NCBI RefSeq assembly: GCF_900215215.1 | Contig: NZ_OBDR01000001.1 | Span: forward strand, 1-64,000 | Source: Methanohalophilus euhalobius | GTDB taxonomy: Archaea > Halobacteriota > Methanosarcinia > Methanosarcinales > Methanosarcinaceae | Reading direction: 5' to 3' | DNA: 64,000 nt | Shown: positions 46,035 to 56,007 of the stretch, in pieces | Layout: every line of letters begins with the position of its first letter | How positions within the stretch are numbered: position 1 is the stretch's first letter | Made by a program: the position numbers and the translations under genes | Notes under the pieces: generated by a model | Seen by the model: only the letters and a program-made list of their open reading frames with translations | Database searches by the model: none | Told to the model about the DNA's origin: nothing

Positions 46035-46544
46035 TTAGAGTTCAATTATCTCGGTTTCCTTTGTAAGAGGATCTACAAGTGCAACAGTAGCTTTTCCCGT
46101 AAGTACTCCGGCAGTCTCCCCAGGATTTATCACTCGTGTGTTGCCTATCATGTGGCTGCCTGCCTGATGGGTATGTCCCCTGACAATGAGATCAAAATTA
46201 CCGGATGCAGCAAGAGCCTCAATTTCTTCTTCGTTTATGCCATGTAGCAGGGCAATATGCAGATCCTCTATATCCAATGTGCCAAAATCACCACACACGT
46301 TTGCTCCCTGTTTTACAAACCATTCTTTTATAGTGATTCTGTCTCCCTCATTATTTCCAAATACAAGGTGAAGAGGTGCCTCCAGTTCAGTGAATCCTTT
46401 TACGTTGATGGGTGATACGAGATCCCCCGCATAGAGCACAGCTGAGACCTGTTTTTCGTTGAAGAACTTCACTGCTTTACGTATCATTTCCAGATTATCG
46501 TGGGAATCAGCCATAATTCCCAAATATTTTCGTGTTAAGATCAT
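46035..46544 (-). CDS. YfcE/MJ0936-type phosphodiesterase
   Basis: A metallophosphoesterase of 169 residues. The metal-binding motifs are visible: MADSHDN, YAGDLVS, FGNNEGD, LLHGIN and VRGHTHQAG. MJ0936 homologues hydrolyse phosphodiesters with Mn or Ni; the physiological substrate is unknown. The ATG at 46544 follows GGAG closely; a TTG one codon upstream is the alternative. Confidence 0.9.
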   Translation of the reverse strand: MILTRKYLGIMADSHDNLEMIRKAVKFFNEKQVSAVLYAGDLVSPINVKGFTELEAPLHLVFGNNEGDRITIKEWFVKQGANVCGDFGTLDIEDLHIALLHGINEEEIEALAASGNFDLIVRGHTHQAGSHMIGNTRVINPGETAGVLTGKATVALVDPLTKETEIIEL

Positions 46545-46547
46545 CAA

Positions 46548-47037
46548 CTCCTACAATATTTTGCCTGATTTCATGAAATTACAACTACAGCATGACATTA
46601 CTTATCGTGCCGTGTGCGTAGTCTATGAATGGGTCCTATCTCTTTAATATATCAGCCTTATAACCGATGAAATAAAATCACAATCTATATATATGGCTAT
46701 ACTCCTGTTTGGCTCATTAATGAGCGGGCATAAAATCGTTTTTAGTACCCCACTCCCCAACCGCTCATATATCCCAAAATATAGAGCAGGCAATCTTTAT
46801 CTGCAATATTACCATACGAATTCCTAGGACAAATAACTTTTGAATATTTTATATGTATGCATCTTCTATGTTTTTGAAAGTAATTGGTCATTGGAATAAT
46901 GTTATTTTTGTTCTTTGAAAAAGTAAGATTAATTAGTTTTCAATTGAGTGGAAGGGCACGAATTGAACCCAACTTTGACAGCCAAAAGTAATGATAAGTT
47001 AGTTATTTTAATCGGAAATCGATGCTTAACTCTATCG
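46548..47037. other. 490-base intergenic region, no gene seen
   Basis: No ORF of convincing quality, no tRNA fold and no clear repeat was found. The composition is A/T-rich. The neighbouring genes both run on the minus strand; the left part should hold the promoter of the phosphodiesterase gene, but no TATA box could be assigned with confidence. Confidence 0.5.
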
Positions 47038-48975
47038 TTACTCCAGTGATCTTGCTTTTTTGACAAAGGCCATGACAGTTAGTACAAATGTGGCATGTGC
47101 CCAGGTTAGAGGACTCACACTTAAAGGACTCCCATCAAACGGATTCAGCTGCTCTGCCAGCAGACCGGTATCTGTGGCTCTATCTGTGACCCACAGTATT
47201 ATCTCCCTTGTGTTTTGCAGGTCGTTGATGCTCTTTGCCACCTGTATATGCCATTGTGCTACCCATAAGGTACATATGAACCAAGGATTACCTGGTATTA
47301 TCTCTGGATCGTATTGCGCAACTTCCTGATATTTATCCTTATAGAAGCGAGCGATGCCTCCTACCTCAGTCTTCACCGAGAGTATGCTTTCTATACTTTT
47401 CATAGTGCTAACCACCCTGGCATCGTCCGGGGGGAGCACCCCAAACTGGGATACGGCGTAGAGACTGGCATCTACGGTCACATCCCTAGGGTTGATGCTT
47501 CGCAGGAACCTTCCCAGTTCCTTATCATACAGGTGATTCTCGATCCCCCGTTTTATTTCCATGGCAGCCGTGTTGTAGCTCTCTGCGAGGTTATTGTCTC
47601 CATACATTGCTGCAAACTTGGCAGCACATATGAGTCCCGCATAAACTGTCGAACATGTATAACTGTGGACCGCTCTTTTCTCCTCCCACAGATTATAACT
47701 GGGTTTTGGGAGTCCTGTAGAAGAATACCTGTACTTGGTCATGAACTCGGCAGCTGGTATTATCATTGAGTGATAGACCGAATCGATATTCTCGATAGAT
47801 CTTGTCATTTTATAATGATTCCACAAAGCCACGATAATAAGTGCTGTGCTATCTTCCTGTATCGGAAGTTGGATATGCCCATCAGGTGTTATCCAAGGCA
47901 TCCAACCACTTGCAAGAGTACCCGTAGGATTGTATTTTTGCAGGAAATATCCGTGATCATGGAGCAGTCCCCGGCAGTATTTAAAGAATTTTTGCACAGT
48001 CCCGGAGTAGCGCGTTATGTCCAGCGCCATAGCGACAAATGCACTGTCTCGCGGCCACATGTAACTGTATGAATCCATGTTGAACCTTTCAAGAATATCA
48101 CTGTCATTGGCAGCTATGATCGCGCCATCGTAATCAATTTGCGACTTTATAATAAGCAGACTGTGTTTGAATAAATCTACTACTTTTGGTGGAAGATCAA
48201 ACATATCGTACTTTTCTTTGTTCACCCATGAATAATAGTACTGCCCTGCTTCACTTATCATCTTTTCAGGCGTTGTATTCAGGACAAGTTCATTGAGCCG
48301 CTTGACTTCAAAGAAAGTTTTTCCTGCTGCAATCCAGTAATATATTATTTTTGTTTCCCCCGCGGCCAGATGCCGGGAAAAACGGATGAAACTCTTCACT
48401 GCCCCTACCTGAATGGAGTTCATGTTAAGCTCTCCAGACTTGATAGCACCAGATTCATCTGTCCCTTTTGGACGTACTTCATACTGGTCAAAGTATGGTG
48501 AACCACTAATAAGGAAGTAGCGCGAGTCCTTATAATGTATTATGGATTGCAATGCAGGGTCAAAGATAGCCGTATCACCATTCGGATTCTCGTAAAGGGA
48601 AATATCATGGCTGAAAAGTAGCTTCATGTCTACATCTATGGCGTCTGTATTGGTTATTGCTATATTTCGAATAAATATATTCTCATGAGGGTGTACACAT
48701 TCGTTGAACCTCAACTCAACTTCAAGACGATCATTGCGATAGTAGGTATCAGTTACCAACCGATCTTTCTGGTAACCAAGTTTGTGGCTCCAATCATCCC
48801 CTATCAGAGAAACCATACCAAGATTTTTCCCATCCACTTCTACCCCTACTCTACAATGTCGACCATTCACATGGTTCTCATATCCTATATGGGGAAAGTA
48901 CATGTCCCGGATGCTTGCATTTATATCCAGGTTCACCAGCAGTGATCCGTTTCCAACAACGAGTGGTTTAGGCAT
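47038..48975 (-). CDS. Glycoside hydrolase family 15 (glucoamylase-type) protein
   Basis: A 645-residue protein with an N-terminal beta-sandwich (about 1-260) and a C-terminal (alpha/alpha)6 barrel. YSYMWPRDSAF and LWEEKRAVHSYT are typical of GH15; the Glu pair in the latter provides the general acid. It should release glucose from alpha-glucans (or trehalose). No signal peptide is seen, so it acts in the cytosol. The ATG at 48975 has GGTGAT at the right distance; the frame is open to 49005. It is divergent from a GT4 transferase. Confidence 0.88.
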   Translation of the reverse strand: MPKPLVVGNGSLLVNLDINASIRDMYFPHIGYENHVNGRHCRVGVEVDGKNLGMVSLIGDDWSHKLGYQKDRLVTDTYYRNDRLEVELRFNECVHPHENIFIRNIAITNTDAIDVDMKLLFSHDISLYENPNGDTAIFDPALQSIIHYKDSRYFLISGSPYFDQYEVRPKGTDESGAIKSGELNMNSIQVGAVKSFIRFSRHLAAGETKIIYYWIAAGKTFFEVKRLNELVLNTTPEKMISEAGQYYYSWVNKEKYDMFDLPPKVVDLFKHSLLIIKSQIDYDGAIIAANDSDILERFNMDSYSYMWPRDSAFVAMALDITRYSGTVQKFFKYCRGLLHDHGYFLQKYNPTGTLASGWMPWITPDGHIQLPIQEDSTALIIVALWNHYKMTRSIENIDSVYHSMIIPAAEFMTKYRYSSTGLPKPSYNLWEEKRAVHSYTCSTVYAGLICAAKFAAMYGDNNLAESYNTAAMEIKRGIENHLYDKELGRFLRSINPRDVTVDASLYAVSQFGVLPPDDARVVSTMKSIESILSVKTEVGGIARFYKDKYQEVAQYDPEIIPGNPWFICTLWVAQWHIQVAKSINDLQNTREIILWVTDRATDTGLLAEQLNPFDGSPLSVSPLTWAHATFVLTVMAFVKKARSLE

Positions 48976-49133
48976 TTTAGCATCACCTTTAATACATATT
49001 CTCACGTATAAATGTACATCATGAGCTAAAGTAGTTTCCTGCTTGATGGGAAACGAGAAATGGCGCCATTAAATTATCGGGATTCTAATTTAAAGGGTCA
49101 ACAATATCCAATTGGCTGTGATATTATAACGGA

Positions 49134-50306
49134 ATGAAGTGTGGGGGCATAATTACGGTTTTCAGTCTAAGGAAACCCGACTCTGGTGTCAACATAGGTA
49201 TCCTTTCTTATGAATATCCACCAAATTTTTATGGTGGAGTGGGTATCCATGTAGGTGAGGTAACCAGAAGTCTTGCAATCGGAAATAATCAGGTACATGT
49301 GTTTACATCCAATGTACAGGAATCGAACGAACAGTTGATCAGAAATTTATGGGTACACGGACCAACAGAACTTCATTATCAGGCATCTAATAATTTCAGT
49401 GCAGCATATAAAAAGATACAGACCAACATCAATGTGGCTGCGATGGTGAAGAAACAGTTTTCAGGTGGCAGTCTGGATCTGTTACATTCGCATGGTGGGT
49501 TGATCCAGTTAGCTACTACATTATCAAAGGAGAGCACCCAGCTGCCACTGGTGATGACAGCTCACAGTATAGATATCAACAGAACGAAGCCAGACGGGCT
49601 GAGTGTTATGATGGAGTCAAATGTGGTGGGCATGGTGGACAGGTTCATTGCAGTATCAAAGTCCATACAAGAAGAACTGGAGCAAACATTTGGAATCGAA
49701 CATGATAAGATTACAATTATTCCAAACGGGGTGGATAGTGAGACATTCAAACACCAGAATGCGGATGACATCAAAAGAAAATACAAACTTGATAACCGAT
49801 TCGTTGTGCTGTTTGTTGGAAGGAATGACTCACAAAAGGGCGTGATGTATTTGGTTGATGCCGTGCGAAGGCTCCAGAAAGATATTCCAGAAATAATGCT
49901 GGTAATGGTCGGCCAGCCGGATATATATCATGACAAGCATATCCTCTGCCTTCCGCATGTGGACAAGCATGAACTCATTAAATTATACTCTCTCTCCGAT
50001 GTGTTCGTGCTGCCAAGCATCTACGAGCCTTTCGGTATTGTGCTCATTGAAGCCATGGCATGTGAAACCGCGTGCATTGGGACACGAGTCGGAGGGATAC
50101 CAGACATCATTGACCACAACCGGACCGGGGTTCTGGTAGAGCCGGAAAGCTGTGCAAGTATCGCAGAAGCGATTGATAGATTATATCATGATCCAGAAAA
50201 GAGGTGCCTGATGGGGAAAAGAGGGCGTGAGAAGGTTATATCATACTTTGACTGGCAAAATATAGCAAAGAAGACTGGAGAGGTATACCAGCAGGTGCTT
50301 AATTAA
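49134..50306 (+). CDS. GT4-family glycosyltransferase
   Basis: A 390-residue GT-B transferase. LSYEYPPNFYGGVGIHVGE at the N-terminus is the typical glycogen-synthase-like donor loop, with VGRNDSQKGV in the middle and PSIYEPFGIVLIEAMAC as the sugar-nucleotide site (EPFGIVLIE). With the divergent GH15 gene it may form an alpha-glucan (glycogen-like) synthesis and breakdown pair. The ATG at 49134 has no clear ribosome binding site, and the conserved part starts at about residue 21, so the real start is uncertain. Confidence 0.87.
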   Translation: MKCGGIITVFSLRKPDSGVNIGILSYEYPPNFYGGVGIHVGEVTRSLAIGNNQVHVFTSNVQESNEQLIRNLWVHGPTELHYQASNNFSAAYKKIQTNINVAAMVKKQFSGGSLDLLHSHGGLIQLATTLSKESTQLPLVMTAHSIDINRTKPDGLSVMMESNVVGMVDRFIAVSKSIQEELEQTFGIEHDKITIIPNGVDSETFKHQNADDIKRKYKLDNRFVVLFVGRNDSQKGVMYLVDAVRRLQKDIPEIMLVMVGQPDIYHDKHILCLPHVDKHELIKLYSLSDVFVLPSIYEPFGIVLIEAMACETACIGTRVGGIPDIIDHNRTGVLVEPESCASIAEAIDRLYHDPEKRCLMGKRGREKVISYFDWQNIAKKTGEVYQQVLN

Positions 50307-51277
50307 AACCAGAGTCTGCTCTTGATGCACTCAATGTTAACCTATCATGGATTCGATCCACACATGTGCCTCTAGATTCACTCTTTCTATGTTGCATCTG
50401 AAACCCAGATAAATCTCTCCCACTCGCACCTAATGTCGAACCAGATATGATAGTCACACAAGCATCTCTGAGTGAAAATGTACAAAACGGACAGAGAAAC
50501 ATCACAACAAGCAACCATCATCGAATTACAGAGGAACTGAAACTGCACAATAAACGCAAGATAATTAGCTAAATACTGAATGTGTATGTTCTGGAAATTA
50601 CGCTTCGTGGAAAAGGTTATGGGTGGCTTGATTGGCTGCTCGTTCTCTAACTATTTTTAAAATAAGGGGAAGATATATTGAACAAGGCACAAGGTGATGA
50701 CATATCTTTAGCTGAAGTTGACAGTAAATTCTCAGAGGAAATTACAGAATTGGCAAACAGTGATAAAGCATATGAGAAAAATAGCTCTGAATACAATTAT
50801 TTTTGTAAGTACATTTACTTTTATAATAGTTTACTTTCTAACTGAATATTTGTCTCAAGACAATTTCATTGTAATTATAGTATGTCTAGCAGTATGTGCC
50901 ATCTTTGCAGCTATAATAAGTATTCCTTCTGAGGATATTTAAGCCACTATCAGATGCAATTAATAATGATTCATTTGCTTTGAGTGTGAGTATTTCTTCC
51001 TTATTGATTGCATTTTGACTGGCATTGGCGGATTTCTGTTTGATAATAGGCTACTTGTGTTAGGCTCCTTGTCCCTGTCATTTGTACAACTTTCCTTTAT
51101 ATAATGCTTTATGTTGACTTTCCGATCTGAAAGTCCAATCCACTGTTCTATCTGAAAATCCAATCATCAATGTCTCCAAATCCCCTAGAGGTTAAAGATG
51201 TTTCAATTGTAGCTGACATTATCCCCAGTTATATTGAAGGTAAATCTGCCATAAGTCCTATTATTTTTATCTTCTAC
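50307..51277. other. Nearly 1-kb region with short, possibly decayed ORFs
   Basis: Two short frames attract attention. From a TTG at 50678 (NKAQGDDISLAEVDSKF) a hydrophilic peptide runs on; a one-base shift near 50775 leads into a two-helix membrane segment (KIALNTIIFVSTFTF) that stops at 50942. Together they could be one frameshifted small membrane protein. Near 51000-51100 another hydrophobic stretch (LTGIGGFLFDNRLLVLG) has no start. I regard this as gene debris; no RNA gene or long repeat was seen. Confidence 0.45.
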
Positions 51278-51799
51278 TCATTTTTTATCCTCATTAAGTA
51301 GCCTGTTGAAGTTACTGAAAGTTTCATCATTAAAACATACAAATAGAATCCTATCAAAAACCGGGGTTTCTTGCAGAAAATCGATTACTTCATTTATCGC
51401 TATTTCAGCTGCCCTGGGTATAGGAAAATGGTAGACTCCTGTACTTATTGCGGGAAAAGCAATAGTTTTAATCCCTTCCTCTGCCGCCAGCTTAAGGCAA
51501 TTACTGTAACATTTGGCCAGCATTCTGTCCTCCTCATTGTTTCCGCCGTGCCATACAGGTCCCACTGTGTGTATGACCCATTTTGCCGGCAGATTATAGC
51601 CATGCGTGATTTTTGCTTCACCTGTTGCACAACCATTCAGTGTCCTGCATTCATCCAGCAGTTTAGGTCCTGCAGCTTTGTGTATTGCTCCATCAACCCC
51701 TCCTCCGCCAAGCAGGGAATTGTTGGCCGCATTCACAATGGCATCAACTTCCTGTTCTGTGATGTCACCTTTAATTATCCTGATTATTCTCTGACCCAT
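51278..51799 (-). CDS. Macro-domain ADP-ribose hydrolase
   Basis: A 173-residue single macro domain. [30 protein letters not shown] carries the ADP-ribose site (Asn-Ala-Ala-Asn and the GGGGVDG loop), and the phosphate loop GVYHFP follows. Members deacetylate O-acetyl-ADP-ribose or remove ADP-ribose from proteins. No partner gene is adjacent. The ATG at 51799 has only a weak ribosome binding site. Confidence 0.92.
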   Translation of the reverse strand: MGQRIIRIIKGDITEQEVDAIVNAANNSLLGGGGVDGAIHKAAGPKLLDECRTLNGCATGEAKITHGYNLPAKWVIHTVGPVWHGGNNEEDRMLAKCYSNCLKLAAEEGIKTIAFPAISTGVYHFPIPRAAEIAINEVIDFLQETPVFDRILFVCFNDETFSNFNRLLNEDKK

Positions 51800-51840
51800 A
51801 ATCTTTGGTCTTTGTTTATTGGTTAATATTTGTTGTCACT

Positions 51841-53085
51841 TCAGAACAGGAAATAATCAATCAGTAAGACTGAAGTGAGTAGTAATATCCCCAGTATGGC
51901 AAGTGGAATGGTATAGTTCGATACTACGGTTTTCACATCATCGCCCGTGGTTCTCTGGATCAGCCAGAAAAACGGATCTGTAACGTAGGAAAACACCATG
52001 GTGCCAGCTGAAATCATCAATATCAGGGGAATGGTTGCCACATCTGAAACATAGGGGCTGTAGGCGAGTATGGATGATGTTATTATTGCAGTGACAGCCC
52101 TGGAGCCCTGCGCAGTCTGTATTATCGCGGCGAAAATAAACGGGATGAAAAGAGCAGGTATTATGTGTCCGATAAGATTATAGACATTTTCTGCAAATGA
52201 ACTTGCAGCAATTACTCCTCCAAGCGCCCCGGCACCGCAGAGGTCCAGTAATATCATACCGGCATTGCGGGTGCCCTTTTCAAAAACGATATCCAGATTT
52301 TCTTTTTTTACCAGTAAAAGGGAAAAACTGGCTGCAAGAATAATGGCAAGATTGATATCCGCCAGCAGGGAAGCTCCCGGTAAAAAATGCCCAATTGCCA
52401 GGAAAACAATGGGCAGTATTAAGGGGACCCATCCAATAGGTGACTCATTTGCTGACAATTCTCTTTCTTTCCATGTATCTTTGTGTTCTCCTCTTTTTGA
52501 TATAAGCAGGTATCCAAAGATAAAGAGAATTACAGATATAGTGATTGCAGCCAGGTTGAAGCCAGCATCAACATTAAAATTGAGACTTCTTGTAATACTG
52601 TATATTACAGGAAGTGGGTACAGAAGGACAAAAGAAAGTGTACTTCCAATTGCAGTAGCGTAATAACATTTCTTCCTGATCTCGGAGTTTACTTTCAGGT
52701 TTTCAACAAGAGGGACCATTACTACATAAGCTGTCAGGCAACACATGAGGGGGATGGATAACAGGTAACCTGCAATTCCTGATGTAAGGGTGGGTCGTGC
52801 GGATATTTTTTGCATATCCGAGACAATCCGCTGCGCAAAATTTTCCTGTCTTATTACCAAGGCAATTAATGACCCTGAAAATATAGGAATTGCAAGGAGT
52901 GCAAATACCCTGCCTGCACCCTGTGTTGCCATTGCGATTGCGTTTTGCTGCATTCCGCTGAATATGCCATAAAAAAGGGCTGCACCTGTTAGTACAAGGA
53001 AAGGTGGCAATCTAATCTTCCAGAGAAGAATTGTAATTAATACTATGGTTATCGTGAAAATCAGGATGTCTTGCACATTTTTCAC
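51841..53085 (-). CDS. GntP-like / DUF401 permease
   Basis: A 414-residue membrane protein with about ten helices. The helices and loops (for example LAIPIFSGSLIALVIRQ, QGSRAVTAIITSS) resemble the gluconate/citrate (GntP, ion transporter) superfamily and DUF401 archaeal permeases. The substrate cannot be told. The start is GTG at 53085. The gene is divergent from mdh across 184 bases. Confidence 0.78.
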   Translation of the reverse strand: MKNVQDILIFTITIVLITILLWKIRLPPFLVLTGAALFYGIFSGMQQNAIAMATQGAGRVFALLAIPIFSGSLIALVIRQENFAQRIVSDMQKISARPTLTSGIAGYLLSIPLMCCLTAYVVMVPLVENLKVNSEIRKKCYYATAIGSTLSFVLLYPLPVIYSITRSLNFNVDAGFNLAAITISVILFIFGYLLISKRGEHKDTWKERELSANESPIGWVPLILPIVFLAIGHFLPGASLLADINLAIILAASFSLLLVKKENLDIVFEKGTRNAGMILLDLCGAGALGGVIAASSFAENVYNLIGHIIPALFIPFIFAAIIQTAQGSRAVTAIITSSILAYSPYVSDVATIPLILMISAGTMVFSYVTDPFFWLIQRTTGDDVKTVVSNYTIPLAILGILLLTSVLLIDYFLF

Positions 53086-53269
53086 CGTTTTTGGTTAATT
53101 TACATTCTATATATCAACTCCAGTTATATTTTCTGTATATTTTAAACCAATGTTTTCAATAATGCCTCTAATATGGAACAGCAATTTAAGTAGCAAAAGA
53201 ATAGGTTTAATTATAAAAAATTCTAATTTGATATCCTCTTAAAACAATCGCATCAAAGGTGCTTTTGCC

Positions 53270-54193
53270 ATGACTAAAATCTCAGTAATAGGAGCAGGGA
53301 ATGTTGGTGCAACTACTGTGCAGAGACTTGCCGAAATGGAGTTCGGTAGCATTGTCCTTGTGGATATAGTTGAAGGTTTACCACAGGGAAAAGCCCTGGA
53401 CCTGATGCAGGCAGGAGCCATAGTAGGATATGATACTAAAATCAAGGGTAGTAATGACTATGCGGATATCGTCGGTTCGAACATAGTGATCATAACTGCC
53501 GGTGCTGCAAGGAAACCCGGTATGAGCCGGGCTGATCTGATAAATATCAATACTAAAATCATGAAAGATGTTTGTGAGAACATCAAAGAATATGCACCTA
53601 ATTCTATTGTTATTGCTGTTACCAATCCTCTTGATGTAATGACTTATGTAGCCCTGGAAGTCACCGGTTTTGAACCAAATCGTGTGTTTGGAATGAGTGG
53701 AATACTTGATACAGGACGTTTTGCCAGTTTTATTGCCGATGAGCTTGCCTGCTCCAAAAGAGATGTTGAAGCAATGGTGATAGGTGGTCATGGGGACCAG
53801 ATGCTTCCCCTTCCCCAACATTCTTCAGTATTCGGGACACCTCTGCCAGAATTGCTTGGAGAAAATGTCATTGCAGGACTTGTAGAACGTACTATTCATG
53901 GTGGTGCTGAAATCGTTGCTCTTCTCAAACAGGGTAGTGCCTTTTATGCACCCTCTGCTGCCATAGTCCAGATGGTTGAATCAATCCTGAGGGATGAAAA
54001 GAGAATCTTACCTGTTTCTGCTTATCTGGAGGGGGAATACGGCCAGAAAGGAATATATTTCGGTGTACCTGCCAAAATTGGTTGTGATGGCATTGAAGGG
54101 ATAATAGAGCTGGAACTGACAGAAGAGCAGAAACAGGCACTAAAGGAATCTTCAGCAAGCATAAAGGGAAGCATCGAATATCTGAATATATGA
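53270..54193 (+). CDS. mdh: Malate dehydrogenase
   Basis: A 307-residue LDH/MDH-superfamily enzyme. GAGNVGATTVQ is the NAD site, AARKPGMSR carries the substrate-binding Arg pair typical of malate (not lactate) enzymes, and GGHGDQM holds the catalytic His. It interconverts malate and oxaloacetate in the partial reductive TCA pathway. No strong ribosome binding site precedes the ATG. Confidence 0.93.
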   Translation: MTKISVIGAGNVGATTVQRLAEMEFGSIVLVDIVEGLPQGKALDLMQAGAIVGYDTKIKGSNDYADIVGSNIVIITAGAARKPGMSRADLININTKIMKDVCENIKEYAPNSIVIAVTNPLDVMTYVALEVTGFEPNRVFGMSGILDTGRFASFIADELACSKRDVEAMVIGGHGDQMLPLPQHSSVFGTPLPELLGENVIAGLVERTIHGGAEIVALLKQGSAFYAPSAAIVQMVESILRDEKRILPVSAYLEGEYGQKGIYFGVPAKIGCDGIEGIIELELTEEQKQALKESSASIKGSIEYLNI

Positions 54194-54281
54194 TAATTCG
54201 CTGTTTGGAGAAGTTTTTGTAGGAGAAAACGGTACAGAGAAGAATAATGCGGGAGATTAATGCTACCATTTCAAGGCCAGT

Positions 54282-54434
54282 TTATAGTTTTTTGGCCTTG
54301 CAGAGGTTTTTGTCATCCTTTACAACCCTGCCATATTTATTGCAGTAATATGAAGGATTATTAATAAGTTTTTTTAAATTCCTTTGTATTTTCTTTATAT
54401 CATCTTTTTTCCAGGAGCACATCTTTTTTGACAT
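54282..54434 (-). CDS. Small conserved Lys/Cys-rich protein (50 residues)
   Basis: A 50-residue basic protein beginning MSKKMCSWKKDDIKKI, with three cysteines (positions 6, 31 and 45) and a final KAKK. GGAGG lies at ideal spacing before the ATG at 54434, strong support for a real gene; the open frame extends to 54473. The cysteines could bind metal, but no known finger pattern is present. Function unknown. Confidence 0.7.
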   Translation of the reverse strand: MSKKMCSWKKDDIKKIQRNLKKLINNPSYYCNKYGRVVKDDKNLCKAKKL

Positions 54435-54519
54435 ATTTATCCTCCTTAAAAAGATCATAATCAAATCAAACAATGCGATAACAGTTTGGGATTGCTATTA
54501 TTTGAAGTTATCCTGCAGT

Positions 54520-55398
54520 TCAGAAATCCCATAAATGTGCTGCATTTTGGTACAGTACCCTGTCAACATCCTTTGTTGAAAGAGTTCCCTCTTCCTGTAG
54601 TTTAAGTATGGTTTGGAGTTGTTCCTGGAGGTTTCCCCAGGGTTCATCTGAACCAAAAAGGACTTTTCCTTCAGGCTGGCTGGTTATTATATCCTCAGTA
54701 GTCGTGCCATGTTCTTTATACATGTACCTGTATGCTTCATGGCTTGACATTGCAGTATCCAGATAGATATTGTCAAGATCATCAACTGCTTTTATAATTT
54801 CAGGGATCCCATCCCCCAGATGTGCAAGCTGAAAATTAATATCCGGGTATTGTTCCACTTTATCCAGTAATCTACAAGGGTCTTTACTACACGCCATCGG
54901 GATGTGTAAAAGGAGGTTCATACAGTTTTCATTCATATAACTCAGAATTGAATCATCAGGCATATTTCCATAGATTCCATAATACTTTATCCCTGCAGGA
55001 GGTTTTTCGTTTTCATCTTCATATTTTGCAATATTTTCGGCACTATCATTTGCAGCTATAAACGGTATAAAAGCGACCCGGTCATCATCAATTGACCATA
55101 TTTCTTCGTTTGCTCTGGTATAATCTATCTTCCAACCAGAGTATGGTTCATCAGGGTCTGGGGATTTATTTTTGAGATGGTAGAACAGGCCTTTCCAGAA
55201 ATGCCCGAAAGTGTTTGACGGTTCGGGTTGTGCAAAAAGAACACAGTTTTCAACATTGTTCCGATCCATGTTCTCCTGCAGCCTTTGTATGTTATTGCTG
55301 ATTCTGGTGGTGGGCCGTAGCGCCATTGTCATAAAGATTGAATTTGTTCCATAATGGCAATGTGCATCATTGATCCGATATTTTCCACATTTTTTCAT
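54520..55398 (-). CDS. Amidohydrolase-2-type metal-dependent hydrolase
   Basis: A protein of about 293 residues with a TIM-barrel amidohydrolase layout. The metal-binding DAHCHYG lies near the N-terminus, LLLHIPM and FQLAHLGDG carry the later His residues, and VLFGSDEPWGN the final Asp. The substrate is unknown; decarboxylases and lactonases occur in the same family. Start uncertain: the ATG at 55398 begins the family-like sequence, but an in-frame GTG (55440) and ATG (55431) lie upstream. Confidence 0.8.
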   Translation of the reverse strand: MKKCGKYRINDAHCHYGTNSIFMTMALRPTTRISNNIQRLQENMDRNNVENCVLFAQPEPSNTFGHFWKGLFYHLKNKSPDPDEPYSGWKIDYTRANEEIWSIDDDRVAFIPFIAANDSAENIAKYEDENEKPPAGIKYYGIYGNMPDDSILSYMNENCMNLLLHIPMACSKDPCRLLDKVEQYPDINFQLAHLGDGIPEIIKAVDDLDNIYLDTAMSSHEAYRYMYKEHGTTTEDIITSQPEGKVLFGSDEPWGNLQEQLQTILKLQEEGTLSTKDVDRVLYQNAAHLWDF

Positions 55399-55712
55399 GA
55401 ATAACTGTTTTAATTTATTGCAGATATACATACTCGACACAAAGATTTGCTTGCTGCTGTCTTTTCTTAAGCCTTTGTCGAATTGATGGGGCTTTGTACA
55501 TAATATATTGCCTATTATGGAGTACAGAAGGATTAGATTATATTAAAATGGCATAGATGCGAGTTTTTCACAATATTTATTTGCGGATGCCGGCAAATTT
55601 TGGGTGTGGTTTATAGTGGGCAGAAAGGTTTATTAATGATAAATCATTATAGATATTTGTAATGATTAAACATCACAATATATGTGAATAATAGATAAAC
55701 GGAGGTTAGTAA

Positions 55713-55874
55713 ATGGAAATTTACCAAAATGAATCTATACATGAGAAAAGTGATCTTACCAGACAAGCAAACCGTAGCATGACCATTTATGAAATGGTTT
55801 TCATGATGGTTATTCTGGCATTCGGATTGTTTTCTCTGTACAGATTGGCCGCTTATGCCAACCTTATCAGCTGA
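55713..55874 (+). CDS. 53-residue single-helix membrane protein
   Basis: A short ORF starting MEIYQNESIHEKS and ending in LAAYANLIS, with one membrane helix at about residues 28-48. GGAGG lies seven bases before the ATG, which supports translation. A TATA-like tract is visible upstream. The next gene on the strand (TrkA-C membrane protein) starts 133 bases on, so it may be separate. No family recognised. Confidence 0.65.
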   Translation: MEIYQNESIHEKSDLTRQANRSMTIYEMVFMMVILAFGLFSLYRLAAYANLIS

Positions 55875-56007
55875 TCATTAAAGGGCAATTCACCGAATTG
55901 CCTAATTTTCCTCCTCTCCTATTGTTTTTGTTTATTTTGTCATTCCATTAACTCAGAAAATGATAAATGGTTTCAGGTCCAATAGGACACTAGGAGCAAA
56001 CTTCTAA

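Noticed and set aside
46940-46975. tRNA-like sequence (GGCACGAATTGAACCC) upstream of the GH15 gene
   Set aside because: It resembles the reverse complement of a T-arm, but no matching acceptor, anticodon or D-stem could be found nearby.
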